Positions 18,571 through 26,729 are shown, numbered from the stretch's first letter. The stretch is 64,000 nt of DNA from Saccharibacillus brassicae (GCF_006542275.1 NZ_CP041217.1:62001-126000); one strand, 5' to 3'. Notes: generated by a model not told the origin, from the letters alone. Numbers and translations: made by a program.

Positions 18571-18600
18571 AAAACGGCCGTCCCGAAGGACGACCGTTTG
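18571..18600 (-). terminator. possible minus-strand terminator
   Basis: AAACGGCCGTCC pairs with GGACGACCGTTT except for one mismatch across a CGAA loop, with TTTTT after it on the minus strand. No gene is recognised upstream of it on that strand, so it may act only as a barrier before perR. Confidence 0.4.
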
Positions 18601-18602
18601 TT

Positions 18603-19140
18603 AGCGGGCTTAATGGACGCAAAAAGTGCGCCGCTGCCGCTTTCACTTGAATAACCGGAGAAACCTCTTACCGTTCGCCGCGCTTGCCATAAGCCGGCAC
18701 TCTTGCCAAATCGAACGATTACGTTCGCCGGACCGATGCCCATGGAGATCATCGTCCGTTGTCTTGCCCGTTATAAGTCCTTCTGTCGCGCAATCTCGAT
18801 CAACATGGATCGCGCGTGTCATAACGAAATCGTATCGTTAAAATTCATGAGCTGTCACTATACGGTGAAAGGCTTCGTTCTTTGAAATCTAAAACAACGA
18901 AAGCCCTACCTCTCTTCCATCCTTGCGGCTCCGATGACCGCGCCAGTGCGATTCGGATCTTCAAAGCATGCTATAAGTGCATTGGTGATTATTCAAGTGT
19001 CCACATACCTTTAATTGTATTCTATTTTCCTGAAAAAGTCAAACGCTACAAAAGCCCTATTTCGTCGAGGCTCCGCCGGGCCGATAACTTACTTAGGCTT
19101 GCGTACAGCCGGACGAATCGTCCGACAGCCGGAGAGGAGG
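18603..19140. other. long intergenic region without a recognised gene
   Basis: About 540 bases between perR and the YjfB gene. Reading frames up to 98 codons exist but have neither ribosome sites nor family resemblance. A GCCGATAA motif at 19080-19087, like the -10 of flagellar sigma-D promoters, lies 60 bases before the YjfB gene; no matching TAAA element is at the right distance. Confidence 0.5.
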
Positions 19141-19147
19141 AACCGAT

Positions 19148-19324
19148 ATGGATATCGCGGCACTTTCCGTGGCCATGAGTCAGACTGCATTCAGACAGCA
19201 GGCTTCGACTCAAGTCATGAACATCTCGATGGATCAAGCGAAACAGCAGGGCGAACAGATGGCCAAAATGCTCGAAACGAGCGTTGCGCCTCACGTTGGC
19301 GGCTCGATCGACATTCGCGCGTAA
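19148..19324 (+). CDS. yjfB: YjfB-type putative motility protein
   Basis: 58 residues, preceded by GAGGAGG eight bases from the ATG. The sequence MDIAALSVAMSQ, QASTQVMNISMDQAK, GGSIDIRA matches the YjfB family of tiny, amphipathic proteins that in Bacillus are expressed with flagellar genes. The function is unknown. A partial sigma-D-like -10 (GCCGATAA, 19080-19087) lies upstream and a terminator follows 22 bases after the stop, so this is a one-gene unit. The gene was found from the ribosome site and family pattern. Confidence 0.85.
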   Translation: MDIAALSVAMSQTAFRQQASTQVMNISMDQAKQQGEQMAKMLETSVAPHVGGSIDIRA

Positions 19325-19345
19325 GCGGCGCGGCACCGTACGCTA

Positions 19346-19379
19346 CCGGACGCGCGGCTTCAGGCGCCTCCGGTTTTTT
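19346..19379 (+). terminator. terminator of the YjfB gene
   Basis: CCGGACGCG and CGCCTCCGG form a stem with one mismatch, followed by TTTTTT (19373-19379). Confidence 0.75.
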
Positions 19380-19481
19380 GGCATGCCTGTGCCTTCTTCC
19401 CCCTTTTCCCGCTTCGCTGTGTCGCCGTTCATGCTATAGTGGACTCGATTGAAAAATACGACTCCGCCGGAGGTACTCCTT

Positions 19482-20327
19482 TTGCTTACGACTACCCAAC
19501 TTGACGACATCAGACGTTTGCGGCGCTTGTGCGAACAGACGGACGGTCTTTTTTTGAAACTGAATGAAGATTTGCTCCGCTCGGACACCCGAAGCGACAA
19601 CTTCGACTATTTCCGCTACGACGCCGACGGCGCGCTGATCGGCTTCCTCGCGCTGTACGGATTCGGCGACCAGTTCGAAGTGTGCGGCATGGTGCATCCC
19701 GACTGCCGCAGGCAGGGACTGTTCACGCAGCTGTGGAACGAGGCGCTGGCGTCGGGCGCGCTGGACACAGCGGAATCGATCCTGCTCAACGCTCCCAAAG
19801 CGTCGGATTCGGCGGCTGCCTGGCTGCGCACGCTTCACTGCCGCTACTCGTTTTCCGAATACGAGATGAAATGGCAAGATGACGTGCCCGGCAGCCTGGA
19901 CGAAGCGCCCGGCACGCCGGTCTCTTACCGCCCGTTCCAGCCGGAAGACTTCCCGACCGTCGCGCGCCTGTACGCGGACGGATTCGAGATGAAGGAATCC
20001 GAAGTGTCGTCCATGATCGACGAGGAACGGCCTAATGCCAGCCGCACACGGAGCATGATCGTGCGCCGCGGCGAGACGGTCGGGACGCTCGTGCTGGACT
20101 ACGACATCCCGGGAGAAAGCAGCATCTTCGGTCTGGTCGTCGACGACGCTTACCGCGGTCAGGGTATCGGACGCAGCATTTTGCGCCAGGTCATCCGCAG
20201 CGAACGCGAACGCGGCCAACAGATCCTGATCGGCGTGGAGACGGAGAACGAACATGCGCTGCGCCTGTACGAATCGTGCGGATTCCGCGCCTATACGGTG
20301 CAGGACTATTACGAACTGAAGCGCTGA
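19482..20327 (+). CDS. tandem-domain GNAT acetyltransferase
   Basis: 281 residues from the TTG at 19482, chosen because GGAGGT sits seven bases upstream; the earlier in-frame TTG at 19449 has no such site. Two GNAT-like halves: an N-terminal one (LIGFLALYGFGDQFEVCGMVHPDCRRQGLFTQLWNEAL) and a C-terminal one (FGLVVDDAYRGQGIGRSILRQVIRS, EHALRLYESCGF). The acetyl-CoA loop RGQGIG is intact in the second, whereas the first reads RRQGLF and may be only structural. Acceptor substrate unknown. It has a shared bidirectional terminator downstream. Confidence 0.85.
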   Translation: MLTTTQLDDIRRLRRLCEQTDGLFLKLNEDLLRSDTRSDNFDYFRYDADGALIGFLALYGFGDQFEVCGMVHPDCRRQGLFTQLWNEALASGALDTAESILLNAPKASDSAAAWLRTLHCRYSFSEYEMKWQDDVPGSLDEAPGTPVSYRPFQPEDFPTVARLYADGFEMKESEVSSMIDEERPNASRTRSMIVRRGETVGTLVLDYDIPGESSIFGLVVDDAYRGQGIGRSILRQVIRSERERGQQILIGVETENEHALRLYESCGFRAYTVQDYYELKR

Positions 20328-20456
20328 GCAGACGCGCAGGCCGCTTCCCGGCTCCGGACGCCGCTTTACACCTGTCCTTGCGCTTGCTTTTGCCTAACCC
20401 GCTGCCGGCTTCGTCCCCGTGCTTCGAAACGTTCTTTTTTTCGTAAAAAAAGCTCC

Positions 20457-20505
20457 AAAAAAAGCTCCGCCCGAACGCATGCCGCGTTAACGGGCGGAGC
20501 TTTTT
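20457..20505. terminator. bidirectional terminator
   Basis: AAAAGCTCCGCCCG pairs with CGGGCGGAGCTTTT around a GC-rich inner repeat, with A and T runs outside. It ends the GNAT gene (+) and the flavodoxin operon (-). Confidence 0.8.
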
Positions 20506-20515
20506 GGCTTGCGGC

Positions 20516-21283
20516 TTAGCACACGTAGGCGCTTCGCGCCGTCGCTCCTTCTTCTTGCTGTTGGCGGCAGCGGCCGCAGGAACATGCCGCTTCGCCGCCT
20601 TCGTGCATGCCGCCGTAGGCGAGGCGCAGGTAATCGAGCGAATCTTCGTATGTATCGTCTGCCGCGTCCAACCCAATCCGTTCCCCGCTCAGCACCGCAT
20701 ACGCTTCGATCTTCGAAGGTTCGGCTCCGAATGCCTGACGGCAAAACACTCGGGCCGCGTGGCGATACCCTTCCAGCACCCGGGGATCGTCATCGACGAC
20801 GAATCGCTGCAGATGCAGACCCGCGCCGCCTTGACCCTGCCAGGCCAACTGGAAAATCATCGACAGATCGAGCTCAAGACCCGGAACGTGGACTTCGAAC
20901 TTTTCGTACAGCAGGACCGGACGCTGCCCTTCATGGCCGTTCTCTTCGAAAAAGGACCGCAAATGCTGCGTCACCCGGTCTTTGAGTGTCCAATAACTCT
21001 CCTCCGAATCGAAATAGGCGATCCGGCGCGGCCAGCGGTAATCGACCAGTTCCCCGGCATCCGCATGTTCCCGAAACGTCGGCGCGGCCTCGTAATACCG
21101 ATTGACCGCGTGGCCGACCGCGTACTGCACCCGCTGCGTCCAGTGATACGGCTCCTGCCGGCGCTGCGGCAGCCGTCCGGCCGGTTCCCGGCGGGTCGAG
21201 GCCAGCCAGCGTTCCAGCCGATGGTCTTCCAGCAGCCCCGGGCGTTCGGCCGTCCGCGGCGGCTGATGCCGAACGACGTTCAT
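20516..21283 (-). CDS. unrecognised protein coupled to flavodoxin, cysteine-rich tail
   Basis: 255 residues. The ATG at 21283 overlaps the flavodoxin stop (ATGA), so it is translated as the second gene of an iron-regulated operon. I do not recognise the family. Visible: a basic N-terminus, a central alpha/beta part (about 80-205) with YEKFEVHVPGLELDL followed by VVDDDP and a helix EGYRHAARVFCRQAF, and a tail with CSCGRC (Cys234, 236, 239) plus a C-terminal Cys255 and Cys181. The element order loosely recalls PD-(D/E)xK nucleases with an iron-sulfur tail (Cas4, AddB), but the E-x-K signature is absent. No membrane segment or signal peptide. Confidence 0.75.
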   Translation of the reverse strand: MNVVRHQPPRTAERPGLLEDHRLERWLASTRREPAGRLPQRRQEPYHWTQRVQYAVGHAVNRYYEAAPTFREHADAGELVDYRWPRRIAYFDSEESYWTLKDRVTQHLRSFFEENGHEGQRPVLLYEKFEVHVPGLELDLSMIFQLAWQGQGGAGLHLQRFVVDDDPRVLEGYRHAARVFCRQAFGAEPSKIEAYAVLSGERIGLDAADDTYEDSLDYLRLAYGGMHEGGEAACSCGRCRQQQEEGATARSAYVC

Positions 21284-21729
21284 ACGCCGACCGCGCTGCC
21301 CGCGAACGTTTTCCCGAAAGCGCGGCACGCTTCCCGTTCGTCGCCCGACGGATTGAGTTCCAATTTGAGCGGCTCCAGCACCATCTGCGCGCCGCGTTCG
21401 GCCAGCTTGTCTTGCAGCAGGTCGACCGCTTTGGCGAACTGTTCGTAGACCGTATCGCCGCTGCCGAATACCGCCGCTTTTTTGCCGGCCAGATCCACTT
21501 CGTCCAACTCTTCATAGAAGTCCAGGTATTCGTCCGGCAGCTCGCCGTCTCCCCATGTATACGCGCCCAGCATAATGCCGTCGTAATCCAGCAAAAGATC
21601 GGCGCTGCAATCTTCGACCAGCTTGACGGTCACTTCCCCGCCCGCCTGCTCGATCCCGTTCGTGATCAATTCGGACATTTCTTCCGTGTTGCCGGTCATG
21701 CTGGCATAGATGAGAAGCAGTTTGCTCAT
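21280..21729 (-). CDS. flavodoxin, iron-regulated
   Basis: 149 residues; ATG at 21729 behind GGAGGT. Short-chain flavodoxin: FMN phosphate loop YASMTGNTEEMSELI, the WGDGELPDEY segment that stacks on the isoalloxazine, and VFGSGDTVYEQFAKAVD. Flavodoxins replace ferredoxin as low-potential electron carriers when iron is scarce. A perfect Fur box lies 75-89 bases upstream, so Fur-iron repression is the expected control. The acidic composition is typical. The next gene is translationally coupled. Confidence 0.93.
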   Translation of the reverse strand: MSKLLLIYASMTGNTEEMSELITNGIEQAGGEVTVKLVEDCSADLLLDYDGIMLGAYTWGDGELPDEYLDFYEELDEVDLAGKKAAVFGSGDTVYEQFAKAVDLLQDKLAERGAQMVLEPLKLELNPSGDEREACRAFGKTFAGSAVGV

Positions 21730-21803
21730 GGTCAGACCTCCAGATTGGATTGTTAAAAACTGAATCTCTCCGTGCGAAGAAATCCGATATGGCCCAGCAT
21801 AAA

Positions 21804-21818
21804 TGATAATGATTATCA
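21804..21818. promoter_or_regulatory. Fur box
   Basis: TGATAATGATTATCA matches the Bacillus Fur consensus TGATAATNATTATCA exactly. It lies 75 bases upstream of the flavodoxin gene and 140 bases before the divergent methyltransferase gene, so it controls the first and possibly both. Confidence 0.92.
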
Positions 21819-21957
21819 ATGTCAACTGTTTTTGAATTTCTGGCTTTTTACCCCCTGCTCGGGTACAATAATACTCTGGGAATCACAGCGAACGACGAAG
21901 TCTTTTTTTGATCACATTCGGGCGCAACAACGACAAAATAAGGGTGGTTTAATCTCT

Positions 21958-22827
21958 ATGTACATGGCTCAAAACTGGAAAGACTACGAACTGATCGATA
22001 CGGGCGCGGGCGACAAGCTCGAACGCTGGGGCGACGTGATCCTGCGGCGTCCGGACCCGCAGATTATCTGGCCGATCGCGGACGAAAGCGGACCGTGGCG
22101 GTATACGGCGGGGCATTATCACCGCAGCTCGGCGGGCGGCGGCAGCTGGACGTGGAAGTCGTCGCTGCCGGAGCGCTGGACGATCTCATACGAAGACAAG
22201 CTCAAATTTTATATCAAGCCGACCAGCTTCAAGCATACGGGCCTGTTTCCGGAACAGGCGACCAACTGGAGCTGGATGATGGACAAAATCCAGAACGCCG
22301 GACGTCCGATCCAGGTACTGAACCTGTTCGCCTATACGGGCGGCGCAACGGTCGCTTCGGCTTACGCCGGCGCAAGCGTCGTGCACGTCGATGCGGCCAA
22401 AGGCATGGTCCAATGGGCCAAAGAAAATATCCAGCTGTCGGGACTGAACGATCGCCCGGTCCGGTTCATTACGGACGACGTGTTCAAGTTCGTGCAGCGC
22501 GAACAGCGCCGCGGCAACAAATACGACGCGATCATCATGGACCCTCCGTCCTACGGCCGCGGGCCGAACGGCGAGACGTGGAAGCTGGAATCCAGCTTGT
22601 ATCCGTTCCTCGAATCGTGCATGCAGATTCTGTCGGATAACCCGCTGTTCATGCTGATCAACTCGTACACGACCGGCATCTCGCCGACCGTGCTGTCGAA
22701 CATGCTGGAGATGACGATGAAGCCGCGTTACGGCGGACAGATCAGCGCGGGCGAAATCGGCCTGCCGATCAGCCGTTCCGGCTTGACGCTGCCATGCGGC
22801 ATCCTCGGTCGCTGGGAGTCGAACTGA
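21958..22827 (+). CDS. SAM-dependent RNA methyltransferase-like protein
   Basis: 289 residues; ATG at 21958 behind AAGGGTGG. Class I methyltransferase: motif I VLNLFAYTGGATVASAYAGASVVHVDAAKGMVQWAKEN, and the catalytic-type motif IIMDPPSYGRGPNGETWKL, typical of the RlmI-like branch of rRNA base methyltransferases. The N-terminal part (QNWKDYELIDTGAGDKLERWGDVILRRPDPQIIW) is a small domain seen in bacterial homologues without a PUA domain. Its stop overlaps the start of a pseudouridine synthase gene (TGATG), so the two are an RNA-modification operon. The modified nucleotide cannot be inferred. Confidence 0.85.
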   Translation: MYMAQNWKDYELIDTGAGDKLERWGDVILRRPDPQIIWPIADESGPWRYTAGHYHRSSAGGGSWTWKSSLPERWTISYEDKLKFYIKPTSFKHTGLFPEQATNWSWMMDKIQNAGRPIQVLNLFAYTGGATVASAYAGASVVHVDAAKGMVQWAKENIQLSGLNDRPVRFITDDVFKFVQREQRRGNKYDAIIMDPPSYGRGPNGETWKLESSLYPFLESCMQILSDNPLFMLINSYTTGISPTVLSNMLEMTMKPRYGGQISAGEIGLPISRSGLTLPCGILGRWESN

Positions 22828-23567
22828 TGCACGGCGACGTCCGGGAGGTTCCTCCCGTTCCCGTGCTGCTGGAAGACAACCATGTGCTCGGCGTCGTGAA
22901 GCCGGTCAATATCCCGGTGCAGGAAGACGCAAGCGGCGACCCCGATATGCTGACGCTGCTCAAGCGCGATCTCAAGCTGCGGCACGACAAACCGGGCAAT
23001 GTGTTTCTCGGTCTTGTACACCGGCTGGATCGCCCGGTCGGCGGCGCGATGGTGTTCGCCAAAACGTCCAAAGGCGCTTCGCGCCTGTCGGACGCGGTGC
23101 GCACGCACGCGATTCGCAAGACGTACGCGGCCGTGACGAACGGCGTTCCGCACCAGCGTGAAGGCCGGCTCGTCGATTATCTGCTGAAGGATGAACGCAG
23201 CAATACGGTGTCGGTCGTACCCAAAGGCACGCCGGGCGCCAAAGAAGCCATTTTGGATTACGTCGTGCTGGCCGACGACGGCCGCCGTTCGCTGATCCGC
23301 GTCGAACTGCATACCGGCCGTTCGCATCAGATCCGCGTCCAGATGAGCCGCCTCGGCTGCCCGCTGTTCGGCGACCAGAAATACGGCGCGTCGCAGACGA
23401 AGCCGGGCGAGCAGATCGCGCTCTGGTCGGTCCGCCTGCGCTTCCCGCATCCGATCACGAAAGCGTCGACGCTGCTGATCTCGATGCCCCCGGCCGTCGC
23501 CCCGTGGACGCAGTGGCCGGACAACGTGTACAAGCTGCTCCGCGACGAACTGGAACACGGCGAGTGA
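22827..23567 (+). CDS. RluA-family pseudouridine synthase
   Basis: 246 residues starting at the ATG overlapping the previous stop; GGGAG lies eight bases upstream. The catalytic motif HRLDRPVGGAMVFAKTSKGASRL contains the nucleophilic Asp, and IRVELHTGRSHQIRVQMSRLGCPLFGDQKYG is the second conserved block. No S4 domain is present, as in RluA/TruC-like subgroups. It isomerises uridine in rRNA or tRNA; the site is unknown. Confidence 0.92.
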   Translation: MHGDVREVPPVPVLLEDNHVLGVVKPVNIPVQEDASGDPDMLTLLKRDLKLRHDKPGNVFLGLVHRLDRPVGGAMVFAKTSKGASRLSDAVRTHAIRKTYAAVTNGVPHQREGRLVDYLLKDERSNTVSVVPKGTPGAKEAILDYVVLADDGRRSLIRVELHTGRSHQIRVQMSRLGCPLFGDQKYGASQTKPGEQIALWSVRLRFPHPITKASTLLISMPPAVAPWTQWPDNVYKLLRDELEHGE

Positions 23568-23607
23568 CGGAATATGCGTTAAGATGAATTCCGCGATACG
23601 GAAAGCA

Positions 23608-23633
23608 AAAGGCCCCTTTTCAAGGGGGCCTTC
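23608..23633. terminator. terminator after the RNA-modification operon
   Basis: AAGGCCCC..GGGGGCCTT hairpin with a short loop, 40 bases after the stop; the T-run is short on the plus strand and better on the minus strand. Confidence 0.6.
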
Positions 23634-23639
23634 AGAGTG

Positions 23640-23945
23640 TAGAGAAACCCAGCTCTCCAAACTAGAGTGCACCCCCTTTCCGGTTTTTTTGTTTGACTTT
23701 CGGGCTTAGTCTGGCCAACTTTCGGCGCCGCTCCCTGCTGGCCCGAGCGGCCTGAGCGAATTCTTTTGATCTTGACCTGCGCTCCGTGGCTGCGTAAAGC
23801 GACGGGCAGGAATGTACAGCCCCTTTGCGGCTTCGCCGCTTAGGGGCTGTAGTTTTATGCGCGGAGTAGCGGCCAGCGGCGCGTAGCGGCACTTAGGAGG
23901 CGTTTTTTGCCGACTTAGTGCCGGTAGCGTGAGCCCTTACTATTT
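23640..23945. repeat. hairpin-rich block at the left border of the AT-rich island
   Basis: About 300 bases with no credible gene. It contains a strong stem-loop (23815-23851: TACAGCCCCT plus GCGGC against GCCGC plus AGGGGCTGTA) followed by TTTT, and a second nested inverted repeat around 23889-23926 (CGGCACTTAG with CTTAGTGCCG flanking GGCGTTTTTTGCC). Base composition changes sharply from GC-rich to AT-rich right after it. Confidence 0.45.
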
Positions 23946-24071
23946 TGAATTTTCCATGTCCTTGATTTTTTTAATTATTAAAAAAATTTACATTAGAAGG
24001 GTATAATTATCCTTTTAAATATAGTACATTTGGATTGACTTTATTACATATTATTGAGAGGTGGTACAATT

Positions 24072-24698
24072 TTGAAGAAAAAGATTTCTACTTTACTGTT
24101 AGCAGTAGCCGTTTCAGCTTTCACTGTATTTCCCGCTGCTGCAAGTGAAAGCGTTCCTGACAACGGTGCACAAATTGGTGACTCTTGGATTTCTAATGGG
24201 TTCCACTATTCTGTTGTATATGAGCCTCCTGAAGATCGGATTTCGACAGACAGCACTTATAAAATTGCTGAAGGTTCTCAAGGAATTAAGTTCTGCGAAG
24301 ATGAGAACCAGGGCGGGTTGAATGCTACTCAAATTTTCCCACCTACCCCTGGCGAGTTTTCAGCCTTTAAGACTTGTTCAGGAAACGGCGGCTCTGTAGA
24401 AATAGACACCGTTGATAGATACCCAAGCCACCAAATCTTCTGGTCCGTAAATCCTAAGTTGAGTATAATGACTGCATTCAGTGGGGAGTTAGAAATCGAA
24501 ACGCAAGGCGGAACATATGTTAAAACAATTGAGATTTGGTCGCTGCATCCTTTTGGACTTAAATATTCAGACACCATAAGTTCTGGATTGTCTAAAGGTG
24601 GTAGATACAATGTCACAATCACTGGAACCAGCGTTAATTCAGACGACGAGGTCGCTTTTGTAACCCCACATTGTACGTTATCTTTTACAGTTTATTAA
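24072..24698 (+). CDS. secreted protein of unknown function
   Basis: 208 residues from a TTG at 24072, seven bases behind GAGGTGG. A Sec signal peptide (KKKIST, hydrophobic LLLAVAVSAFTVF, cleavage near AAA-SES) precedes a beta-rich, acidic mature part with three cysteines. I recognise no family. The codon usage is AT-rich, unlike the flanking chromosome, which fits horizontal acquisition. It ends at a strong terminator and has no operon partner. Confidence 0.75.
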   Translation: MKKKISTLLLAVAVSAFTVFPAAASESVPDNGAQIGDSWISNGFHYSVVYEPPEDRISTDSTYKIAEGSQGIKFCEDENQGGLNATQIFPPTPGEFSAFKTCSGNGGSVEIDTVDRYPSHQIFWSVNPKLSIMTAFSGELEIETQGGTYVKTIEIWSLHPFGLKYSDTISSGLSKGGRYNVTITGTSVNSDDEVAFVTPHCTLSFTVY

Positions 24699-24741
24699 AA
24701 AACAGCCACTCTCTATCACCTTTCAGAGAGTGGCTGTTTTT
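24697..24741. terminator. bidirectional terminator between convergent island genes
   Basis: A perfect 14-bp stem (AACAGCCACTCTCT 24701-24714 with 24725-24738) is flanked by A and T runs. It begins at the stop codon of the secreted-protein gene and overlaps the stop of the convergent gene. Confidence 0.9.
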
Positions 24742-25030
24742 ATTCATTTTTGGCGAATCGGGCATTCACCGTCTTCCACATAGCATCAACCAACACTTTA
24801 TCCGCAGAAAATCCAGAACTGAATTTTTCAGGTTTGTCATGGTTCATCGGATCAAAGTTCAGATATTCTTCTCGACTATGACAAGCATAGTTTTTGCAAT
24901 GTTTAGCCAAATCATGAAAGCCTTTAAAAGGACGATCAATCATCTCAACTACGAGTATATCGCCTTCTCGATACGAGGTTGGCGGCATATAAATCAAAAA
25001 ATATTCCTGACTGGCAAACCGATATTCCAA
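24740..25030 (-). CDS. hypothetical protein
   Basis: 96 residues from a TTG at 25030, eight bases behind GGGAGG, with a TATAGT -10 element upstream. The protein (MEYRFASQEYFLIYMPPTSYREGDILVVEMIDRP) has no signal peptide and no recognised domain; two Cys and several His in KHCKNYACHSREEYLNFD might bind metal. It shares the AT-rich composition of the island. Confidence 0.55.
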   Translation of the reverse strand: MEYRFASQEYFLIYMPPTSYREGDILVVEMIDRPFKGFHDLAKHCKNYACHSREEYLNFDPMNHDKPEKFSSGFSADKVLVDAMWKTVNARFAKNE

Positions 25031-25120
25031 GTCTCTCGCCTCCCAACTTTTTATTCCACTATACCAGAATATGCTACTTACTGGGTTGCATGGCCACGAT
25101 TCACTTATTAGATTCTGACT

Positions 25121-25339
25121 TCATCTTAAAAAAACTTCCTCAGCAACCAGATCCCGCCGATAATCAGCCAGATTCAACACTGACGATTGCCAGCGAATTT
25201 CAAGCAGCTGCAAGAAGATCCGATACAGCGTATTATCCGACCTGACGATCGGAAGCATTTGGTCTTTCCATTTGCTTAGGAAACTCAATTCCCCCGATTC
25301 ATATTTTTCATTTACAAGCGGAATCTTTATCTTTTTCAT
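25121..25339 (-). CDS. small hypothetical protein
   Basis: 72 residues with AAGGA eight bases before the ATG. Basic N-terminus MKKIKIPLV and a helical remainder; no family recognised. It lies just downstream of the broken resolvase gene on the same strand and could be its operon partner. Confidence 0.45.
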   Translation of the reverse strand: MKKIKIPLVNEKYESGELSFLSKWKDQMLPIVRSDNTLYRIFLQLLEIRWQSSVLNLADYRRDLVAEEVFLR

Positions 25340-25374
25340 ACGTAGAATCCTTATTTGCGTTTCTGCTCCTCTTC

Positions 25375-25965
25375 CTACATTTTTACTTTTTTATAAAACG
25401 TTGTCCGAGAGATACCCAGCTTTTTGTAAGCAGCCGTCGCGGTCATTTCTCTATTTTCCCAAGACGCGTATATCCGGATAAATGTCTCTCCGATTTCTAC
25501 AGCCGGCCGGCCAAACTTGATGCCGTTTGCCTGGGCAACCGCAATCCCTTCCCGCTGCCGCTCCAAATTCTCGTTGCGTTAAACGTCTGCGAAATAGGCC
25601 AGCATACTAAGCATTTGATCTTCCAGCAGCTTCCCGATCTTCCCCATACTGCGGAACTTCCGGCTATCGAACAGTTCTTGATTATCCAGACAAACAATAT
25701 CCGCTTTGATCTCCTGCGTAATGTATTTCCATTCTCGCGTGATCCCGTCATAGTCCCGACCCAGCCGATCCAAAGAATCCATATACAGCAGATCGCCTTC
25801 CCGCAGCATATTCAGCATGGCCTGATACCGCGGCCGTTCAAAATCTTTCCCGCTGACTTTATCTTCAAAAATAAAGCGTTCCGGAATCTCCAGCTGCACA
25901 AACTTCAAACGCTGCCGCTCCGGATTCTGCTCTTTGGTCGATACGCGGCAATATCCGATAATCAA
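25375..25965 (-). pseudogene. serine resolvase/invertase, interrupted by one in-frame stop
   Basis: The reading frame is continuous over 197 codons except for a TAA at 25579-25581. The upstream part begins MIIGYCRVSTKEQN, with the catalytic Ser of serine recombinases, and includes the DRLGRDY segment; the downstream part resumes at RNENLERQREGIAVAQANGIKFGRP and ends in a Hin-like helix-turn-helix (TATAAYKKLGISRTTFYKK). Catalytic and DNA-binding halves are separated by the stop at the point where intact relatives read through a helix, so the gene is probably inactive unless the stop is suppressed. Res-like repeats lie upstream of it. Confidence 0.85.
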
Positions 25966-25985
25966 CCGCTTGCCCTCCTTTCAGC

Positions 25986-26080
25986 GTTCGTAAAGTCCCT
26001 TGTACGTTGGTTTACATCAAGAAAGTCATTTTACCACATTTACGAACACTTTTTAGGTGTCTTTTCAGCTGTCCGTAAAC
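25986..26080. repeat. candidate res site for the serine resolvase
   Basis: GTTCGTAAA at 25986-25994, its exact inverse TTTACGAAC at 26039-26047, and GTCCGTAAA (one mismatch) at 26071-26079 lie directly upstream of the resolvase start. Several inverted subsites next to the gene is the layout of Tn3-type res sites. Confidence 0.4.
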
Positions 26081-26147
26081 CCATGTTTTTTGGATGGTTA
26101 CTTTCATGAATTAAAAAATCATTAAATACAAACCCGATTATTCTCTC

Positions 26148-26180
26148 AAAAAAGCCTTACTCTTAAAGAGTAAGGCTTTC
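26148..26180 (-). terminator. terminator of the broken secreted-protein gene
   Basis: AAAGCCTTACTCTT and AGAGTAAGGCTTT form a 13-bp stem, followed by T6 on the minus strand. Confidence 0.85.
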
Positions 26181-26210
26181 GCTATTCAATCGAATGCATT
26201 AGATTAGATT

Positions 26211-26660
26211 TTATTGTCCTTGCATTCTTGAAACTGGAATATCGCTTGTCGAAGTGTATTGGTAGATTGATCCTAATAAATTGTTAGCGTACCAAGCTGG
26301 GCTTGACCACATTGTTTTGCTATAAGATTTATCTTCCCATTCATTACCTATATCTTTGATACCAGATTGTGTTGCTGTTTCATTGAAGGCCATTTCTGAT
26401 TCAACTGGCTGAGAAGCAAGTATCTCTTCCTATGTTATTTCTTCAGATGCTGGTTTGATTCCAGTTGAATCATTAGAATCAGAACTGAACGATTCTGAAT
26501 CAATTGAAATTGAATCATCTACCATATTCGATTGATTATCAATTACTTCATTCGACTGATTTACATTTAAAGACTGTGCACTTGTTGAAGAAATCCCCAC
26601 TCCACCTATAGAGAATACTAGCGAAGAAGCCAGCAAAGATTTAAAAATTGATTTTTTCAT
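26211..26660 (-). pseudogene. secreted protein gene with one in-frame stop
   Basis: A 149-codon frame starting at ATG 26660 is interrupted at codon 77 by a TAG (26430-26432); the downstream part is in the same frame. The product would have a Sec signal peptide (MKKSIFKSLLASSLVFSIGGVGISSTSA) and a Ser/Asp/Asn-rich low-complexity region (SISIDSESFSSDSNDS), then a C-terminal part rich in W and Y. Upstream ribosome site is weak-to-fair. No family recognised. Like the resolvase, it seems inactivated by a single base change. Confidence 0.7.
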
Positions 26661-26729
26661 GTCTGCCTACCTTTCAACGTACATTTATTTGAACAAAAAC
26701 ACTAGTTTACCATAAAAATCTAAATAAAT

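Noticed and set aside
18483-18752. An 89-codon minus-strand frame upstream of perR
   Set aside because: It runs through a terminator-like hairpin and the PerR box, has no ribosome site and no recognisable protein features.
18882-19178. A 98-codon plus-strand frame before yjfB
   Set aside because: No ribosome site; it overlaps the yjfB ribosome site and start in another frame.
20516-21283. Calling the flavodoxin-coupled protein a Cas4/AddB-like nuclease
   Set aside because: Only the order of elements and cysteines is similar; the D...E-x-K catalytic signature is absent, so the function is left open.
23662-23892. A 76-codon minus-strand frame rich in Arg and Ser
   Set aside because: It crosses a strong hairpin and has no ribosome site; composition is that of random GC-rich sequence.
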